DNA of 23,964 nucleotides. Source: Lachnospiraceae bacterium UBA7784. GTDB taxonomy: Bacteria > Bacillota > Clostridia > Lachnospirales > Lachnospiraceae. Each line of letters opens with the position of its first letter. Position 1 is the stretch's first letter. The notes under the pieces are model-generated. The model saw nothing but the letters and a program-made list of their open reading frames with translations. It had not been told where the DNA came from and made no database searches. The position numbers and the translations under genes are program-made. This document shows positions 17,406 to 23,942 of this stretch, piece after piece. The stretch is taken from positions 1 through 23,964 of the forward strand of contig DLDA01000025.1 of NCBI GenBank assembly GCA_002480925.1. Reading direction: 5' to 3'.

Positions 17406-17446
17406 AGTATAGTTGACCTGTTAAGAATCTGATTTCGGAGGTAAAT

Positions 17447-19288
17447 ATGATTCAGACAAGAGAAGATATCAGAAATGTCGCCATTATCGCCCATGTCGAT
17501 CACGGCAAGACGACACTCGTAGACCAGCTCTTAAGACAGAGCGGCGTCTTCCGCGAAAACCAGGAGGTTGTGGAGCGTGTCATGGATTCCGGCGATATAG
17601 AGCGTGAAAGAGGTATCACGATCCTGTCAAAGAACACTGCTGTAAAGTACAACGGAGTCAAGATCAATATAATCGACACTCCGGGACATGCCGACTTCGG
17701 CGGAGAGGTTGAGCGAATCCTCAAGATGGTTGATGGTGTCGTTCTGCTCGTTGATGCCTTTGAGGGCGTTATGCCTCAGACTAAGTTCGTGCTGATGAAG
17801 GCCCTTGCCTTAAACCTTCCGGTAATCGTCTGCATAAACAAGATCGACCGTCCGGGCGCACGGCCTGCTGAGGTCGTTGACGAAACTCTCGAGCTCTTTA
17901 TGGACCTCGATGCTACTGACGAGCAGCTTGACGCCCCATTCATCTATGCTTCTGCAAAGGACGGATATGCGATAAAGGATCTTGATGACGAAAAGAAGGA
18001 TATGACTCCTCTCTTCGATGCCATCCTCAAGTACATACCTGCTCCTACAGGTGATCCTGATGCAAATACTCAGGTCCTGATCTCCACTATAGACTACAAC
18101 GACTATGTAGGACGTATAGGTATAGGAAAGGTTTCTAACGGCAAGATCGTGCTCAACCAGAACGCTGTTGTAGTAAACCACCATGATCCTGACAAGAAGG
18201 AAAACGTCCGTATCACAAAGCTCTATGAGTTCGAGGGACTCCAGAAGGTAGATGTGAACGAGGCCAACATCGGCTCCATTGTAGCCATATCCGGTATTGC
18301 AGATCTTCATATCGGAGATACTATTTGCGGAACCGACAGTGAGCCTGTCGCAATACCTTTCCAGAAGATTTCAGAGCCTACGATCGCTATGAACTTCATA
18401 GTAAATGACAGCCCATTCGCCGGTACTGAGGGTAAGTTCGTTACAAGCCGCCATATCAGGGACAGACTTTATAAGGAATTGAACACAGATGTATCATTAA
18501 GAGTTGAGGATACGGACAGTCCTGATACTTTCAAGGTTTCTGGCCGTGGTGAGCTCCATCTGTCCGTGCTTATCGAGGAGATGCGACGCGAGGGCTATGA
18601 GTTCGCTGTAAGTAAAGCTGAGGTCCTTTATCATACCGATGAGAACGGCAAGAAACTTGAGCCTATGGAAAGGGCCTATGTCGATGTACCTGACGAATTC
18701 CAGGGTGTCGTAATCGAGAAGCTCTCTGCCAGAAAAGGTGAGTTGCAGAATATGCGTCCTATCACTGGTGGATATACCCGTCTTGAGTTCGTCATTCCTG
18801 CCCGTGGAATGATCGGATACAGAGGCGATTTCATGACTGATACCAAGGGTAACGGTATCATAAACACTGTCTTCGAGGGATATGCCCCTTACAAGGGAGA
18901 GATCGCCTACAGAAAGCAGGGCTCTCTTATTGCCTTTGAGACTGGAGAATCCGTTACATACGGTCTCTTCGCCGCCCAGGACAGAGGAACCCTCTTCATT
19001 GGACCTGGTGAGAAGGTTTACTCAGGAATGGTCATCGGCGCATCAAACCGTGCTGAGGATATAGAGATCAATGTATGCAAGAAAAAGCATCTGACCAATA
19101 CACGTACATCATCCTCAGACGAGGCTCTTACTCTCGTTCCACCTAGGAGACTCTCACTCGAACAGGCACTTGACTTCATTGAGACTGATGAGCTTCTCGA
19201 GGTCACTCCTGAAAACCTTCGTATAAGGAAAAAGATCCTCGATCCTCTTCAGAGAAAGAGATCAAACATCAGAAAGCAGCAGGGCTGA
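17447..19288 (+). CDS. typA: Ribosome-associated GTPase TypA/BipA
   Basis: Translational GTPase of the EF-G family that binds ribosomes and supports subunit assembly and growth under stress. The 613 residues show the G motifs in order: G1 AHVDHGKTT (15-23), G2 with [11 protein letters not shown]3 [14 protein letters not shown], and G4 [10 protein letters not shown]. Beta-barrel domain II and the EF-G-like domains III and V follow ([37 protein letters not shown]). The TypA-specific C-terminal domain ([29 protein letters not shown] to the end) distinguishes it from EF-G and TetM proteins. The start has CGGAGG 6-7 nt upstream. Monocistronic, with its own promoter and a strong terminator at 19306-19330. 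Confidence 0.97.
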   Translation: MIQTREDIRNVAIIAHVDHGKTTLVDQLLRQSGVFRENQEVVERVMDSGDIERERGITILSKNTAVKYNGVKINIIDTPGHADFGGEVERILKMVDGVVLLVDAFEGVMPQTKFVLMKALALNLPVIVCINKIDRPGARPAEVVDETLELFMDLDATDEQLDAPFIYASAKDGYAIKDLDDEKKDMTPLFDAILKYIPAPTGDPDANTQVLISTIDYNDYVGRIGIGKVSNGKIVLNQNAVVVNHHDPDKKENVRITKLYEFEGLQKVDVNEANIGSIVAISGIADLHIGDTICGTDSEPVAIPFQKISEPTIAMNFIVNDSPFAGTEGKFVTSRHIRDRLYKELNTDVSLRVEDTDSPDTFKVSGRGELHLSVLIEEMRREGYEFAVSKAEVLYHTDENGKKLEPMERAYVDVPDEFQGVVIEKLSARKGELQNMRPITGGYTRLEFVIPARGMIGYRGDFMTDTKGNGIINTVFEGYAPYKGEIAYRKQGSLIAFETGESVTYGLFAAQDRGTLFIGPGEKVYSGMVIGASNRAEDIEINVCKKKHLTNTRTSSSDEALTLVPPRRLSLEQALDFIETDELLEVTPENLRIRKKILDPLQRKRSNIRKQQG

Positions 19289-19296
19289 TCAGATAG

Positions 19297-20025
19297 CTAT
19301 ATTACAAAGCGGGGCTTGCCCCGCTTTTTTATCTGGTCAAGAATAGTCTTGTTTGTCCTTTCACTTAAACCTGATCCGCCCTTAGAGCTATAGTCCTTAT
19401 GATCACCACATATATCAAGGGCAAGGCAGCTTCTGACTGAACAGATCACAGGAAGGATATGGTCCGGCGTATAGTCTCCCTGACTCCAGTCCGTTCTGGC
19501 ATAGTCGGTATTAAATATATCCTTGTCAAGTGATATATATATATCCATCCGGGAATTTATCTGCTCTATCGCATCCACAGCCTGATCAAGGGTGCAGACC
19601 CTTATCTTGTCAGGAAGTGGTCCTGCTTCTTCTATAAGCTTCGGATCCACACCTGCCATTATCACCTGTTTTAGATTATCAATGCTTTCACAGGCCTTTC
19701 TTACCCAGTCCCCGCATGAGGTTATATCAAAAAAATCCGGCAGCTTGGCATCCGGATGATTATCAAGCAGAAGGAGTGCAAAGGAAGTCCTTATCCTTTT
19801 CATCAAAAGAAGAGACATATAATGATAGTTTCCTGTATCGATGAATCTGACAGGAGGAAGCTCGCCAAAAGAATCTATCCTGCGGCCTATCTCCTTCTCG
19901 GCTTCTTCATCACAAAAGCAGTTGGTCCCCTTTATATCAGTCAGATCAACTGTATTATCCATTCCATCATATATGCCACTCAAATTAAACCGAATAAAGT
20001 TTACAGATTTTCTTGAATTATCCAT
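19297..20025 (-). CDS. Arginase/deacetylase-fold protein of unknown substrate
   Basis: Predicted metal-dependent hydrolase of the ureohydrolase (arginase) fold. Numbering from the ATG at 20025 (242 residues), the metal-site signatures are visible: TGNYHYMS (H68, like GGDHS of arginases), LLLDNHPD (D88, H90, D92, the DxHxD motif) and YISLDKDIF (D167, D169, the SxDxD motif). The sequence is otherwise far from true arginase or agmatinase, and the usual length of about 300 is not reached, so arginine cleavage should not be assumed. A TTG at 20049 would add 8 residues but overlaps the -10 region, so I prefer the ATG. There is no Shine-Dalgarno and the leader is only about 6 nt. Convergent with typA, whose terminator lies in its last codons; divergent from the cytidylate-kinase-like gene. 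Confidence 0.72.
   Translation of the reverse strand: MDNSRKSVNFIRFNLSGIYDGMDNTVDLTDIKGTNCFCDEEAEKEIGRRIDSFGELPPVRFIDTGNYHYMSLLLMKRIRTSFALLLLDNHPDAKLPDFFDITSCGDWVRKACESIDNLKQVIMAGVDPKLIEEAGPLPDKIRVCTLDQAVDAIEQINSRMDIYISLDKDIFNTDYARTDWSQGDYTPDHILPVICSVRSCLALDICGDHKDYSSKGGSGLSERTNKTILDQIKKRGKPRFVI
19306..19330 (+). terminator. Rho-independent terminator of typA, located inside the end of the convergent gene
   Basis: Perfect 9-bp stem AAAGCGGGG / CCCCGCTTT (19306-19314 with 19319-19327) with CTTG loop, followed by a T run to 19330. The hairpin starts 18 bp after the typA stop. The same bases encode about the last nine residues (around KKRGKPRFV) of the minus-strand arginase-fold gene, which ends at 19297. 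Confidence 0.9.
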
Positions 20026-20041
20026 AGTTTTTTTGTACAAT
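20013..20041 (+). promoter_or_regulatory. SigA-type promoter of the cytidylate-kinase-like gene
   Basis: TTGAAT (20013-20018), a 17-nt spacer and TACAAT (20036-20041). The start is predicted near 20048, leaving a leader of about 38 nt with AAAGGCGG before the ATG at 20086. The -10 overlaps the -10 of the opposing promoter by three bases. Confidence 0.65.
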
Positions 20042-20066
20042 ATATACAAAGTTACTTAGTGATCAA
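20039..20066 (-). promoter_or_regulatory. SigA-type promoter of the arginase-fold gene
   Basis: On the minus strand TTGATC (20066-20061), a 16-nt spacer and TATATT (20044-20039). The predicted start is only about 6 nt before the ATG at 20025, and no Shine-Dalgarno is present. Confidence 0.6.
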
Positions 20067-20085
20067 ATTAGAAAGGCGGTAACTT

Positions 20086-20694
20086 ATGTATCCAATTATT
20101 ACGATCAGCCGTGAATTCGGCAGCGGCGGCCACTCTATTGGAGAAAAGGTCGCTAAAAAGCTTAATGTTCCTTTCCTTGACGGAGAGATCGTCACAAAAA
20201 CCGCTGAAGAAAGCGGCTACGCCAGAGAACTGATCGAAGAACAGGGAGAGACGACCAGCGCAGCCAGCAAGTGGTTTGATATTTCTGCTGCCAGCGCCAT
20301 GTATTTTCAGAGTCCTCAGGACGAGATCTTCCTTGCTCAGAGAAAGGTTATTCTCGATGCAGCCAGAAAGGGTCCATGTGTGATAGTAGGACGCTGCAGT
20401 GACTACATATTGAAGAACGCTGAGATACCATGTCTTAATATCCTGATCCATGCTGATATGCCGCACAGAATCACAAGAGTTCTCGAGAGATACGGCGATA
20501 TCACGAATGTAGATGTAAGGAAGCGTATCCAGAAGAAAGACAAGCAGCGTCGCACCTACTACCGCTATTACACCGACCAGCAGTGGGGCGCATATTCGAA
20601 TTATGATCTGGCTCTTGACTCAGGCACTCTCGGCGAGGAGACCTGTGTCCATATCATCTGCGAGCTGGCAGAGAAATGGGAAGACAGGGACTAG
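20086..20694 (+). CDS. Cytidylate kinase-like P-loop protein
   Basis: Member of the cytidylate-kinase-like family, a nucleotide-kinase fold group common in Clostridia and distinct from true Cmk. The 202 residues begin with a P-loop in the family form SREFGSGGHSIG (8-19), followed by LNVPFLDGEIV, where Cmk-type enzymes place nucleotide-binding residues. A VIVGRCSDYIL segment (about residue 104) and an Arg-rich lid region (RKRIQKKDKQRRTYYRYYTDQQWG, about 145-168) follow. The substrate is not established for this family, so I avoid the symbol cmk. The ATG at 20086 has AAAGGCGG 8 nt upstream. It is divergent from the arginase-fold gene and followed by a perfect inverted repeat. Confidence 0.85.
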   Translation: MYPIITISREFGSGGHSIGEKVAKKLNVPFLDGEIVTKTAEESGYARELIEEQGETTSAASKWFDISAASAMYFQSPQDEIFLAQRKVILDAARKGPCVIVGRCSDYILKNAEIPCLNILIHADMPHRITRVLERYGDITNVDVRKRIQKKDKQRRTYYRYYTDQQWGAYSNYDLALDSGTLGEETCVHIICELAEKWEDRD

Positions 20695-20704
20695 AGATCA
20701 TGAT

Positions 20705-20738
20705 TCAGGGATCAGGGTTAGGTGACCCTGATCCCTGA
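20705..20738. repeat. Perfect 14-bp inverted repeat between convergent genes
   Basis: TCAGGGATCAGGGT (20705-20718) and its exact reverse complement (20725-20738) flank a 6-nt loop TAGGTG. The stem is internally repetitive (CAGGGAT then CAGGG). It fills the 55-bp gap between the cytidylate-kinase-like gene and the convergent hydrolase. No T run follows on either strand, so it is not a canonical intrinsic terminator, although it may still slow polymerase or protect 3' ends. Confidence 0.8.
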
Positions 20739-20749
20739 CTACTGACTTC

Positions 20750-21736
20750 CTATCCCTTGTCCACACAAGAATTCCAGAACGATAAAGCATTCAGCATCCA
20801 GTTCTCGGCATTTGTATGTTTTCCTATTCCTACTCCGTGTGGAAGGCCGAAGAACTTATCATATTTATACGGAACTCCGTTCTCCTCAAGGGCCTTGGCC
20901 AGCACGTCTGTATGGGCTGCTGTAGGTACCAGCACATCATTTCCGCCCCCGAACATATAGACCGGAGGATAATCAGGAGTTATCCATTTCTGAACGCAGA
21001 GAGATTCCCTTTTATTTTTCCTGAAATGACCTCTCGGGCCAAACATATAAATATTTCCTCTTTCAGATAGCCATATACCCATTAGCGCTACCCATATATT
21101 CCAGTATGGATGCTGCATCCAGTGATTGACATTTGTCCAGGGATAGCCAAGTATAAGGCATCCAGGCTTCTTTGCATTATACTTTTCATAGCCCCAGGCT
21201 CTTGTACCAAAGATGCCCGCCAGATTTCCTCCGGCAGAAAAACCGATAACAGCATATCCATCCATATCTACGTTAAATTGCTCAGCCCTCGCCTGGATGA
21301 ATCTGACAGCTGCTGAAAGATCATGCATGGGAGCATGAGATGAGCAGTCAAGCCCGGCTCTGTATTCAAGCACAAATGCAGTATATCCAAGCTCATTCAG
21401 TCTGGCTGCTACCGGATAGCCTTCCTTTACAGTACAAAGATGTGCATAGCCACCTCCAGGGCAGACTATGATACATCTTGTCCTTTTTCCTGAATCATTT
21501 GGGAAAACAGAAAGCCTTACGGCTCCTCTTTTTTTCCTCTCAGCAATCTCCTCCATCGAGTATACCGGATACTGCCTGAATCGCCCCTCTTTCTTCAAAA
21601 GCTCCATCCGGCTCAGACCTCTTTTTTTATCACAGGCAATATTGCTAATCACATACATTCTTATCACGGAGTATACAGTCAGGATAAATGTAAAGATCAG
21701 GTATATTCCTAAAATATTGAAAGCAATTTCTCGCAT
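20750..21736 (-). CDS. Membrane-anchored alpha/beta hydrolase (esterase/lipase type)
   Basis: Predicted serine esterase of the acetyl esterase/BD-FAE-like group. A hydrophobic helix (about 5-32) anchors the N-terminus. The catalytic domain follows with an oxyanion-hole motif CPGGGYAHL (92-100), nucleophile elbow GFSAGG (S167), a catalytic-type Asp in GGGNDVLVP (D267) and His in LPHGVG (H300). All three triad positions are thus present. Basic residues flank the C-side of the helix (RMYVISNIACDKKRG), which by the positive-inside rule would place the catalytic domain in the cytosol; this is a prediction only. It is the last gene of a three-gene operon, 4 bp after the YvyF-like gene. Substrate unknown; deacetylation of sugars is one possibility for this fold. 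Confidence 0.83.
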   Translation of the reverse strand: MREIAFNILGIYLIFTFILTVYSVIRMYVISNIACDKKRGLSRMELLKKEGRFRQYPVYSMEEIAERKKRGAVRLSVFPNDSGKRTRCIIVCPGGGYAHLCTVKEGYPVAARLNELGYTAFVLEYRAGLDCSSHAPMHDLSAAVRFIQARAEQFNVDMDGYAVIGFSAGGNLAGIFGTRAWGYEKYNAKKPGCLILGYPWTNVNHWMQHPYWNIWVALMGIWLSERGNIYMFGPRGHFRKNKRESLCVQKWITPDYPPVYMFGGGNDVLVPTAAHTDVLAKALEENGVPYKYDKFFGLPHGVGIGKHTNAENWMLNALSFWNSCVDKG

Positions 21737-21740
21737 AGAC

Positions 21741-22217
21741 CTAATACCGTTTGTCCAATGTCCTTATAAAACGCATCTTCTCATCGGGCGTAAGCTTCTT
21801 ATCAGGCTCTGAATCGATCTTGACTCCCTTTAGCTTGAGTCTGGCCTTGCAGCGGTTGCAATAACGCCCTGTATTTATCGGAGCCCCGCAGATCTCGCAG
21901 AAAAGTCCGCTGGTACCGTCATTCTTGAAATAAAGTCTCTCCTCATGGATCCAGCGGTAAAGCTTCTTCACAGGAATCCCAGTATCAAGCGAGGTCTGCT
22001 GAAGACTTGAATGATCATGGGTCTCCAGATATTCCCTGACCTTTTCAAACTCCTCCTGCTCCCTATGCATACAATCAGGACAGACATCTGGACCAAATCC
22101 GCTGTAAGCGAAAACCCTTCCACATATCTTACAGTAATGAAGATCTTTAATATCAAGGCTTTCTCTATAAAGCCTCTTACGTTCCGAGTCGTAATCTGTC
22201 AAATTATTCCCTGCCAT
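21741..22217 (-). CDS. YvyF-like zinc-finger/HTH protein (flagellar operon protein family)
   Basis: The 158-residue protein has an N-terminal four-cysteine zinc site (C29-x2-C32 ... C46-x2-C49), an HTH-like middle (about 56-95, with SLDTGIPVKKLYRWIHEERL), and a second four-cysteine zinc ribbon (C107-x2-C110 ... C120-x2-C123). A charged tail follows. This order, namely zinc site, EEEFEKVREYL helix, HTH and C-terminal ribbon, is that of the YvyF/TIGR03826 family. In Bacillus its gene lies beside flgM and its role is poorly defined. Here it is about 18 kb from flgM, in an operon with a FakA-type domain upstream (44 bp) and a hydrolase downstream (4 bp). Assignment is from remembered motif order, so moderate confidence. 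Confidence 0.65.
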   Translation of the reverse strand: MAGNNLTDYDSERKRLYRESLDIKDLHYCKICGRVFAYSGFGPDVCPDCMHREQEEFEKVREYLETHDHSSLQQTSLDTGIPVKKLYRWIHEERLYFKNDGTSGLFCEICGAPINTGRYCNRCKARLKLKGVKIDSEPDKKLTPDEKMRFIRTLDKRY

Positions 22218-22261
22218 AGGGACTCACCTTCTCTCCTTAAGAACCTAATCAGGAAGTCAAA

Positions 22262-22513
22262 TCAGCCCTTAAGCCCTCTGGCCTGACGGTCCATATCCTC
22301 AATAACTATATCGTATATCTCACCCAGAGATGCACAATACTCCAGAACCTTCCATGGTTCATTCGTATGATAATGGATCTTGATCAGATCCTCATCTCCG
22401 ACAGCAAGGAGACAGTCCCCCCTGAAATGCTCGACAAAGTAATCATTGATCTGATCCTCGTCAAGATCCTCTCCATCTATTAAAAGCTGTGTATCATATC
22501 TGTACTCTAACAT
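22262..22513 (-). CDS. Stand-alone FakA C-terminal-like domain (DegV/Dak-associated), 83 aa
   Basis: The product resembles only the last part of FakA, the fatty-acid kinase ATP-binding subunit. That domain has the pattern Y.Y.T...I.G ... L..GD..L.VVGD..L.K.H.HTN.P..VL..A...GE...I.I.NM..Q. Here I read YRYDTQLLIDGEDL, GDCLLAVGDEDLIKIHYHTNEPWKVLEYCASLGEIYDIVIEDMDRQ. The N-terminal Dak2 kinase domain is absent. It is not a truncation artefact: the ATG at 22513 has AGGAGG 7 nt upstream and a near-consensus promoter stands further up. First gene of a three-gene operon. Enzymatic activity is unlikely without the kinase domain; a lipid-binding or partner-binding role is inference. Confidence 0.7.
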   Translation of the reverse strand: MLEYRYDTQLLIDGEDLDEDQINDYFVEHFRGDCLLAVGDEDLIKIHYHTNEPWKVLEYCASLGEIYDIVIEDMDRQARGLKG

Positions 22514-22551
22514 AAAATTCCTCCTGGCTTGTATCTGTTTATGTACATCTC

Positions 22552-22580
22552 ATTATACCGTAAAGACCCTGCTTGTTCAA
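22552..22580 (-). promoter_or_regulatory. SigA-type promoter of the FakA-domain/YvyF-like/hydrolase operon
   Basis: On the minus strand TTGAAC (22580-22575), a 17-nt spacer and TATAAT (22557-22552). Leader about 30 nt, ending in CAGGAGG. One of the strongest promoters in the window by match to consensus. Confidence 0.85.
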
Positions 22581-22875
22581 GTAGAGGAAGCCAGATAAGG
22601 GCTGTGAAAAGACAGTAAAGCCAGGCAATTCAGGGTCAGGCACAGTATATAATCATCTGATCATTACAGATCTTACGCAGGCCGGACTAGTAAATAAATG
22701 TATCAAAATAAAAGGCCCTTAATATATAAGTAAGAAAACTTAATATGCTTTCGACAGTTATAAGTAAGGATTTTGTATGACAATAGATATTTGTTAATAT
22801 ATCCTTGCAAATATTATAAAAAAAGTATAAACTGTTTTTGTATCTATAATCTTTCTCAGAAATGGAGGACATCAA
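22581..22875. other. Intergenic region between divergent promoters, with an AT-rich block
   Basis: No gene is apparent. From about 22690 to 22860 base composition drops to strongly AT-rich, upstream of the secreted-protein gene. A TATAAT at 22845-22850 is the likeliest -10 for that gene (leader about 19 nt with GGAGG), but no good -35 stands at 16-18 nt; TATTAT and TATAAA alternatives occur nearby. The stretch at 22615-22640 includes ATTCAGGGTCAGG, which loosely resembles the arm of the inverted repeat at 20705. Confidence 0.4.
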
Positions 22876-23460
22876 ATGAAAGCAAAAAGAAAGATCGTAG
22901 CCTCGATGATTGCAGTATTTCTACTGCTGGTCAGTGTGATGACACCAGCTGGACTAATCAAGGCCGAGGCAAAAACGAAAACAAGAAACGTTACAGTCGG
23001 AGGGATCGTACTCAAGATACCGACCGTCTACGAGCCAATCAAGGACTTAGATTTCAATGGCTATAAACTATACATGAAATCAAATAGTTCAAGTGATCTA
23101 AGCTCCGGAAAGATCCAGTACCTCTGCACTATGACAATGGATATGTCAAAGGAAGAAATGAATTTTTCTGATACTGACCTTGACACTATGGCCAGCCTGA
23201 TTCAGGGTTCAGCAAACAGTCAGACAAAAAAGGAAGGCAAGATTAAAAACCTGAAGAAAAAGAAGATTGCAGGTTATCAGGGATTGATATTTGACTACAA
23301 TGTTCCAACAGACAAGGGATCAGTTAGAGAACGAGCTCTTGTCATTGCAAACAAGGATTCAGAAAAAATCGTTATGGTTGCAGCGGTAGAAAGTAATGGA
23401 AATGGCAATAGCTTAAAAGTGATCAACACTATTGCAAAGACAGCAAAGAAAAAGAAATAA
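22876..23460 (+). CDS. Small secreted basic protein of unknown function
   Basis: The 194-residue product has a clear Sec signal peptide: a basic start (MKAKRKIVASM), a hydrophobic core (IAVFLLLVSVM), and an AEA site giving cleavage after about residue 32. The mature part starts TVGGIVLKIPTVYEPI, has serine-rich and lysine-rich segments, and alternates predicted strands and helices (KIAGYQGLIFDYNVP, RERALVIANKDSEKIVMVAAV). It ends in a four-lysine tail. The KKKI.GYQG.IFDY pattern with a final helix recalls small Clostridia secreted proteins of the PsbP-like type, but I cannot name the family. The ATG has GGAGG 7 nt upstream; a strong hairpin terminator follows 41 bp after the stop, so the gene is monocistronic. 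Codon use is more A-rich than in neighbouring genes. Confidence 0.75.
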   Translation: MKAKRKIVASMIAVFLLLVSVMTPAGLIKAEAKTKTRNVTVGGIVLKIPTVYEPIKDLDFNGYKLYMKSNSSSDLSSGKIQYLCTMTMDMSKEEMNFSDTDLDTMASLIQGSANSQTKKEGKIKNLKKKKIAGYQGLIFDYNVPTDKGSVRERALVIANKDSEKIVMVAAVESNGNGNSLKVINTIAKTAKKKK

Positions 23461-23501
23461 GATCTCCAGAAAATAAACTGCAGATCAAATATCAAAAAAT
23501 G

Positions 23502-23536
23502 AAACAGCCTTCAGGTAAGACACCTGAAGGCTGTTT
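23502..23536. terminator. Strong hairpin, bidirectional terminator candidate
   Basis: Perfect 15-bp stem AAACAGCCTTCAGGT (23502-23516) with its complement at 23522-23536 and a 5-nt AAGAC loop. On the plus strand only TTT follows, while on the minus strand the hairpin is followed by TTTCATTTTTTG. It ends the secreted-protein transcript and can also back up termination of the rRNA/tRNA transcript coming from the right. Confidence 0.8.
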
Positions 23537-23691
23537 GAGTATAGATAACTACTGTCAGCAACGTAATGACATCTTAATTCTCATGTATGGTAGCCGTTAA
23601 ATATTTAACTCCTCTAAAAATCCAGCCAACATCTTCCGCGATAAGGAATGATTACAGAAAGCAGGTATCAGACTATTTTTCATCAGAATTT

Positions 23692-23713
23692 CGTGAAGTA
23701 AACGTGAAGTAAA
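23692..23713. repeat. 11-bp tandem duplication
   Basis: Two perfect adjacent copies of CGTGAAGTAAA, followed by TCGTG, which may be the degenerate beginning of a third. Located between the two terminators at the right end. Confidence 0.75.
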
Positions 23714-23737
23714 TCGTGTCAAGACGTTGCCTTTTTG

Positions 23738-23751
23738 GGTAAAATTTTACC
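23738..23751. repeat. 14-bp perfect palindrome flanked by direct repeats
   Basis: GGTAAAATTTTACC is fully self-complementary; CTTTTTGG stands immediately on both sides. This could be a protein-binding site or a recombination scar; no gene depends obviously on it. Confidence 0.6.
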
Positions 23752-23785
23752 TTTTTGGACAAATAAAAAACAACCGCAAACAGGC

Positions 23786-23822
23786 GAAAAATAAGGAGTC
23801 CAGCTATTTTACTGAACTCCTT
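23786..23822 (-). terminator. Rho-independent terminator after tRNA-Asn
   Basis: On the minus strand AAGGAGTTCAG pairs with CTGGACTCCTT (23822-23812 with 23803-23793; one G-T wobble) around an 8-nt loop, followed by ATTTTT. It begins six bases after the tRNA 3' end and so terminates the rRNA-tRNA transcript. Confidence 0.85.
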
Positions 23823-23828
23823 CAAAAA

Positions 23829-23900
23829 CTCCCCGAGTAGGGCTCGAACCTACAACAACTCGGTTAACAGCCGAGTGCTCTACCATTGAGCTATCGAGGA
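23829..23900 (-). tRNA. tRNA-Asn (anticodon GTT)
   Basis: The minus strand folds into a standard cloverleaf of 72 nt. Acceptor stem TCCTCGA pairs with TCGGGGA (one T-G pair) with discriminator G. The D arm is GCTC-AATGGTA-GAGC, the anticodon arm CTCGG-CTGTTAA-CCGAG with anticodon GTT, and the T arm GTAGG-TTCGAGC-CCTAC. The 3' CCA is not encoded. It lies 42 bp after the 23S rRNA end and is expected to be processed from the rRNA transcript. Confidence 0.97.
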
Positions 23901-23942
23901 ATATAAAACAAGTACCTTCAAAACTTCATACAGAATAATCCT

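Larger units (their letters stand above)
23537..23785. other. Gene-free spacer with short repeats
   Basis: No ORF with coding character and no 5S rRNA core was found here on either strand. The spacer holds a perfect 11-bp tandem duplication (CGTGAAGTAAA at 23692-23702 and 23703-23713) and a perfect 14-bp palindrome GGTAAAATTTTACC (23738-23751). The palindrome is flanked on both sides by CTTTTTGG. Confidence 0.5.

Noticed and set aside
20026..20049. TTG start giving eight extra residues for the arginase-fold protein
   Set aside because: The extra codons overlap the predicted -10 box, so they would not be transcribed; no Shine-Dalgarno supports it.
22687..22875. 62-codon minus-strand frame in the AT-rich block
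   Set aside because: Composition is typical of random AT-rich DNA (Ile/Tyr/Phe-rich), with no ribosome binding site and no family resemblance.
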